A stretch of DNA of 9,094 nucleotides from Calditrichota bacterium (GTDB lineage: Bacteria; Zixibacteria; MSB-5A5; GN15; FEB-12): the NCBI GenBank assembly GCA_008501655.1, contig QQUK01000266.1, positions 1 through 9,094 of the forward strand. Reading direction: 5' to 3'. The notes beneath the pieces were generated by a model. That model saw nothing but the letters and a program-made list of their open reading frames with translations. It was not told the origin of the DNA and did no database searches. Below are positions 5,879 to 9,094 of this stretch, in pieces (position 1 is the first letter of the stretch; every line of letters begins with the position of its first letter). The position numbers and the translations under genes were made by a program.

Positions 5879-8377
5879 ATGAAATTTACTATCAGAATCA
5901 TTACGTTAATCATATTATCATTTGTGACTTTTTTGACCTGTTCAGACGACAATGCTGTCGATTCAGGTGTTCAATCAGTTGGGGGAATTGACACAATCAC
6001 CGTTACCACAGCAATTACAACGCCTGCTGCTATGCAGTTAATAGAATTAAACGGGCTACCGGCTCACAATGATGCGATGTATGCAATGGTGCTTCCTACA
6101 ACCAAGGCAAACGATACCGGGTATACTTATGTGATCGAAACAGATAGCGGAATATATCTGATAACACCATTGAACCCTTCCGACCCGATACACGGTGGAA
6201 CGGTACAAATATTAATCACCGACGATAGTTCTTTTGTTTCAGAACCATTACTTTTAACTCTTGATTCCCTTCCGGCTGCTCCTGGTGAATTCGCTCAAGT
6301 GGTTTCCTTATTGCAGCAGGTTTTGACAAATCAACTCAGAATAAACGGTTATACCCGCGATTCTCTTGACTATTCAAATTCGGCAAATATCCCTGTCAGA
6401 CAACTTCCTTATATCTTTGCATACGATGCATTAGATTCACCCGATAATCCAAATTCGCTGGCTGCAATTTTAGATGGTACTGCTCCCTTACTTGTCGGTG
6501 AATCAACAGACTTCGAATTGGTCGACCGGTTGTTGGCATTAAGTGATTTTCGAGATTATTTAGAAGACTTTGTCGCCGGACTTGATACAATTGAAACAGC
6601 TCCGCCTTTTATTCTTTCTGATCAGCAAACAGTGAGTAAAATTCGAGCAACAGATAAATCAACGCTAGCATGTATCCCTGCACCAGACCTCGGTATCACA
6701 ACATGCGGGAATCTGGCGGTTGCGATGCAGAAACATTCCGAACTCACAGTAGCAGCTCGTTCAGCTGCAAACAAGGTAAAAGCAGATGTAGCCTCAGCGA
6801 CACTTGCATTAGTCGGACTTATTCCGGGTGCAAAAGTAGCAACAACCGCAATCGGAGCTGCGATGTTTATTGATGCAAAAACTTCTGAAGGTCAACTCAA
6901 TCTTTATCCCGGTGAGTTTATCGATGAAGCAACAAATTTTAATGTGTCGACTACTGAGTTTAATGAAGATTTCACCGAAAATGGAAATTGGACCGAGTTT
7001 AATGTTTCAGCAAAAAGCACGGGCTGGAAACTTGATAAACTGATTTTTGAAACAGTCCTCCAAGCTCTCAGTGCTAAAGGAGCTTCTGACGAAATGGCCG
7101 GACTTTCCGATGATGCCCTTGCAGCAGCAAATGAATTTAATCAAACAGTAGGAGATGCTGTTAAAAGTGCTCAAGCAGCCAATACATTCAATGACCTTGC
7201 CGGTGGTGCTGAATTTATAGAGATTTGTGCTAATACATGGAGCAATATTAACTGTGCTGACCAAGCTTACTCTGATGTCTCTGCTATCACCGGTCAGTTA
7301 GATATTGATGAATCAGCTAAAACATATGAACCAGTCGAAATCGGTACCGCAACAATGCGAATCCAAACTAACGATTCATTTGGTGCTGATGAAACCAGGG
7401 CGGATGCAATTATAGAAACTAAAGGAATAGAAGTTTATATTGACCCGTTTCAGGCTGAAGCCGACACAAACGAAACGTTGAATTTTACTGTTCGCGTTGA
7501 AAATGCAGAAAACAGCGATGTCGAATTTACTCTTGAAAACGGAGGTTCACTCAGTTCGACAACATCGACAGCAGTCGTTACAACGCCCGGAAGTGCGTGG
7601 AATCCACCGCTTCTACTCAAAGCAAAATCATTAGCCACAACCGGATTGAGAGCAAACGACCCGAATCCAATTGAAGATGAAGCTGAAATTAGATTTCAGG
7701 AGGGATTTGTCTCAATCACACCAAGTGGGGTCTGTGTTAAACCCGATAGTTCTAAAACTTTTGAAGCAACATTTGAAGGCGGTACTGTCGATTCCATACG
7801 CTGGGAAACTATTCCGGAAAATATCGGTTCTTTTTCCGGTTCAGGAACAACAATAACTTATACTGCACCATCAACACAGGAAGGTCAGATAACAATAAAA
7901 GCAACCATAAACGGTACTAAAGTCGGGTATGCAGAGATTGATATTTCAGATTGCCGCTGTTATTGGACGTTTGAAGGTGCTGGTTCAGGATACGCATACT
8001 CAGCTTCAGGGAAATGGGCGCCGGCGAATGATTTAGGAGCCCTTAGTATTATAATGAAGGAAGTCGAAGAAAGCTTCTTACCAATAGTTGGTCTGGCTGT
8101 ATATAATTCATATGAACCTGGTTCATATCCGTCTGAAAATGTTTCTTTTACAGGATTAGATGAGATAACATGGGCTTATAGTGATCTTTCACAAGCACTG
8201 CCAATCGTAACCATAACAACATTCGATACTGGTAATTATGTTGAAGGATTTGCAAGTGGAATCTTAAGTAACAGAACCAATTTCAATCCTCCTATGTATG
8301 ACTATATTACATTTACCCTATCGTTCCATGGTGAATTCTTTAATCTTGACCGACCACAATGTACCGATGAAGAGTAA
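5879..8377 (+). CDS. Large predicted lipoprotein with C-terminal Ig-like domains
   Basis: The 832-residue protein starts with a hydrophobic signal sequence ending FLTC, with a likely lipidated Cys21 followed by SDD. Thr before the Cys is atypical, so the lipobox is likely rather than certain. Residues 38-135 are beta-rich and end in a LTLDSLPAAPGEF stretch like the edge of an Ig/IPT-type domain. Residues 136-475 are mostly helical, with an unusual Ala/Gly-rich hydrophobic stretch at about 303-332. Two Ig-like beta-sandwich domains follow, at about 515-606 and 609-690; the second has the common ITYTAPSTQEGQITIKAT pattern. Residues 694-820 form another beta-rich domain with NYVEGFASG, reminiscent of small C-terminal lipoprotein domains. 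No catalytic motif was recognised; an envelope structural or binding role is a guess. The start follows AGGAGA by 4 nt and a good promoter. It is divergent from the kinase and probably co-transcribed with the next gene. Confidence 0.85.
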   Translation: MKFTIRIITLIILSFVTFLTCSDDNAVDSGVQSVGGIDTITVTTAITTPAAMQLIELNGLPAHNDAMYAMVLPTTKANDTGYTYVIETDSGIYLITPLNPSDPIHGGTVQILITDDSSFVSEPLLLTLDSLPAAPGEFAQVVSLLQQVLTNQLRINGYTRDSLDYSNSANIPVRQLPYIFAYDALDSPDNPNSLAAILDGTAPLLVGESTDFELVDRLLALSDFRDYLEDFVAGLDTIETAPPFILSDQQTVSKIRATDKSTLACIPAPDLGITTCGNLAVAMQKHSELTVAARSAANKVKADVASATLALVGLIPGAKVATTAIGAAMFIDAKTSEGQLNLYPGEFIDEATNFNVSTTEFNEDFTENGNWTEFNVSAKSTGWKLDKLIFETVLQALSAKGASDEMAGLSDDALAAANEFNQTVGDAVKSAQAANTFNDLAGGAEFIEICANTWSNINCADQAYSDVSAITGQLDIDESAKTYEPVEIGTATMRIQTNDSFGADETRADAIIETKGIEVYIDPFQAEADTNETLNFTVRVENAENSDVEFTLENGGSLSSTTSTAVVTTPGSAWNPPLLLKAKSLATTGLRANDPNPIEDEAEIRFQEGFVSITPSGVCVKPDSSKTFEATFEGGTVDSIRWETIPENIGSFSGSGTTITYTAPSTQEGQITIKATINGTKVGYAEIDISDCRCYWTFEGAGSGYAYSASGKWAPANDLGALSIIMKEVEESFLPIVGLAVYNSYEPGSYPSENVSFTGLDEITWAYSDLSQALPIVTITTFDTGNYVEGFASGILSNRTNFNPPMYDYITFTLSFHGEFFNLDRPQCTDEE

Positions 8378-8407
8378 GATATAGAAATTGATATTCAATA
8401 AAGAAAC

Positions 8408-8413
8408 GAAGGG
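8408..8413 (+). promoter_or_regulatory. Ribosome binding site that sets the YCII gene start
   Basis: GAAGGG lies 4 nt before the ATG at 8418. The upstream in-frame TTG at 8388 has no comparable site and would place ten mostly charged or polar residues before the signal peptide. ATG 8418 is therefore the likely start. Confidence 0.7.
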
Positions 8414-8417
8414 AAAA

Positions 8418-8804
8418 ATGAAATTTTTATATTTCTGTATCACACTGATTTCCTTGCCATTAATGATACATGGTGAGACTAAAAAGACCACTCCTCCAAT
8501 CGCAAAGAGTAAACTGTTTAGTGTTGAATTATCACTTGGCAAATACTGGGATACTACAAAAGAAGCATATCTGCAAACCGGTTTTCAGGAACATGTTGCA
8601 AATATGAAAAAATTAAGAACCGAAGGTAAGCTGATTATTGGTGCACGATATGGTGATTTGGGAATGCTTATTATAAAAGCTGATTCTATTGCTGAAGTAT
8701 TTACGATAATGCAGAATGACCCAATGGTTGCCGATTCGTTATTTAATGCTGACATTCAGCAGTTTAATACTTTTTATGATGGATGTACGTTATCTGAAGA
8801 GTAA
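8418..8804 (+). CDS. Exported YCII-domain protein
   Basis: From the ATG at 8418 the protein has 128 residues. Residues 1-19 (MKFLYFCITLISLPLMIHG) form a signal peptide with likely cleavage after HG, so the product should leave the cytoplasm. Residues 33-122 fit the YCII (YciI-like) fold: a first beta strand LFSVELSLG, a helix containing QEH with H59, the LRTEGKLIIGARYGDLGMLIIKA-type turn, and a NDP motif with D101 followed by the final strand. Family members are small ferredoxin-like dimers with a proposed His-Asp pair, and the equivalent residues look present. Most are cytoplasmic and of unknown or poorly defined activity, so an exported form is unusual. The gene begins 40 bp after the lipoprotein stop with no visible promoter between them, which points to one transcript ending at the terminator downstream. 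No substrate can be inferred. Confidence 0.8.
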   Translation: MKFLYFCITLISLPLMIHGETKKTTPPIAKSKLFSVELSLGKYWDTTKEAYLQTGFQEHVANMKKLRTEGKLIIGARYGDLGMLIIKADSIAEVFTIMQNDPMVADSLFNADIQQFNTFYDGCTLSEE

Positions 8805-8824
8805 CTTTTCTCAAATATTCTATG

Positions 8825-8865
8825 AATAGAAAAGGTGATGTTTGTTATAAACATCACCTTCTATT
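8825..8865. terminator. Bidirectional terminator between convergent genes
   Basis: AAGGTGATGTTT (8832-8843) pairs perfectly with AAACATCACCTT (8849-8860) around a 5-nt loop. AATAG (8825-8829) and CTATT (8861-8865) extend the stem past a 2-nt bulge. It starts 21 nt after the YCII stop and lies 20 nt beyond the stop of the minus-strand dockerin gene, so it can serve both. The T-tracts are short on each side. Confidence 0.75.
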
Positions 8866-8884
8866 TATATCTCAATCTTGGAAT

Positions 8885-9094
8885 CTATGGACATAACGCC
8901 GGTAAAGGTCCGCCTCGGAACATAAAATCAACAAGATGCACAACATCAGATATATCAATCTGACCGGAACCATCTATATCAGCTTCAGCTAAACATGGTG
9001 GAGGAGGGTCACCGGCAAGCATAAATGCTGTGAGTCTTACCAGGTCAGCAATTGTCAACGTGTAGGGAGTACCGTTATCGATACCATCTTCAGT
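8885..9094 (-). CDS. Dockerin-like C-terminus of a secreted protein (runs off right edge)
   Basis: An open frame enters from the right edge and ends at TAG (8887-8885), giving the last 69 residues. They form a duplicated dockerin type I-like unit. The second repeat has a canonical calcium loop, DIDGSGQIDISD, with ligands D39, D41, S43, Q45 carbonyl, D47 and D50 (fragment numbering), then the helix VVHLVDFMFRGGPLPALC. The first repeat keeps the LTIADLVRLTAFMLAGDPPPPC helix and Cys ending, but its calcium loop before it is degenerate. From family knowledge, this paired unit with a GGP...C ending closes many secreted proteins in Zixibacteria-like genomes, mostly where no cellulosome is known; it may mediate attachment or complex formation. 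The rest of the protein, and thus its function, lies outside the window. It shares a terminator with the convergent YCII gene. Confidence 0.85.
   Translation of the reverse strand, partial: TEDGIDNGTPYTLTIADLVRLTAFMLAGDPPPPCLAEADIDGSGQIDISDVVHLVDFMFRGGPLPALCP

Noticed and set aside
8388..8417. TTG start at 8388 for the YCII gene
   Set aside because: It lacks a ribosome binding site and puts ten extra residues before the signal peptide; ATG 8418 has GAAGGG 4 nt upstream.
8357..8804. Similar endings of the lipoprotein and YCII genes (TGTAC...GAAGAGTAA; Cys-Thr near the end and a Glu-Glu terminus)
   Set aside because: The match is short and gapped and the proteins are otherwise unrelated, so chance is the simpler explanation.

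Overview
The window reads as a fragment of a Gram-negative-type bacterial genome of low to moderate GC. Three things point to one of the poorly cultured lineages around the FCB group, such as Zixibacteria or Marinimicrobia-like phyla. They are a C-terminal dockerin-like repeat ending in a Gly-Gly-Pro...Cys motif (right edge), a secreted protein opening with a Tyr-Ser-Gly-Arg-Leu scaffold domain (left edge), and a membrane Ser/Thr kinase fused to TolB-like propeller repeats. This placement is inference from protein style and cannot be proved from the window. Translation starts have purine-rich Shine-Dalgarno sites, and three promoters match the ordinary sigma-70 pattern (TTGAnn, 16-17 bp, TATnTT).

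Layout. 1-576 (-): the first 192 residues of a secreted surface protein, with a clear promoter. 577-1060: a non-coding stretch with that promoter, a 16-bp perfect palindrome, one copy of a repeat and the 3' end of a tRNA with no matching 5' half. 1061-2686 (+): an orphan soluble hybrid histidine kinase (PAS, HisKA, HATPase, receiver). 2687-3065: non-coding, with the second copy of the repeat, a long inverted repeat and a strong terminator. 3066-5714 (-): a transmembrane Ser/Thr kinase with about twelve propeller-blade motifs outside the membrane. 5715-5878: a compact divergent promoter region. 5879-8377 (+): a large predicted lipoprotein with Ig-like domains. 8418-8804 (+): a small predicted exported YCII-family protein, probably co-transcribed with it. 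8825-8865: a bidirectional terminator. 8885-9094 (-): the C-terminal dockerin-like end of a further secreted protein.

How the genes may work together. Most of the coding content is signalling or cell-surface. The kinase and the lipoprotein-YCII pair start from back-to-back promoters, which suggests linked expression and possibly a sensor with its envelope partner; nothing in the sequence proves that. The histidine kinase has no adjacent response regulator and looks AT-richer than its neighbours in sampled lines. It lies between two direct copies of a non-coding repeat, with a tRNA scar just upstream, so it may sit in a spot of past insertion. I found no complete RNA gene, CRISPR array, transposase or integrase.
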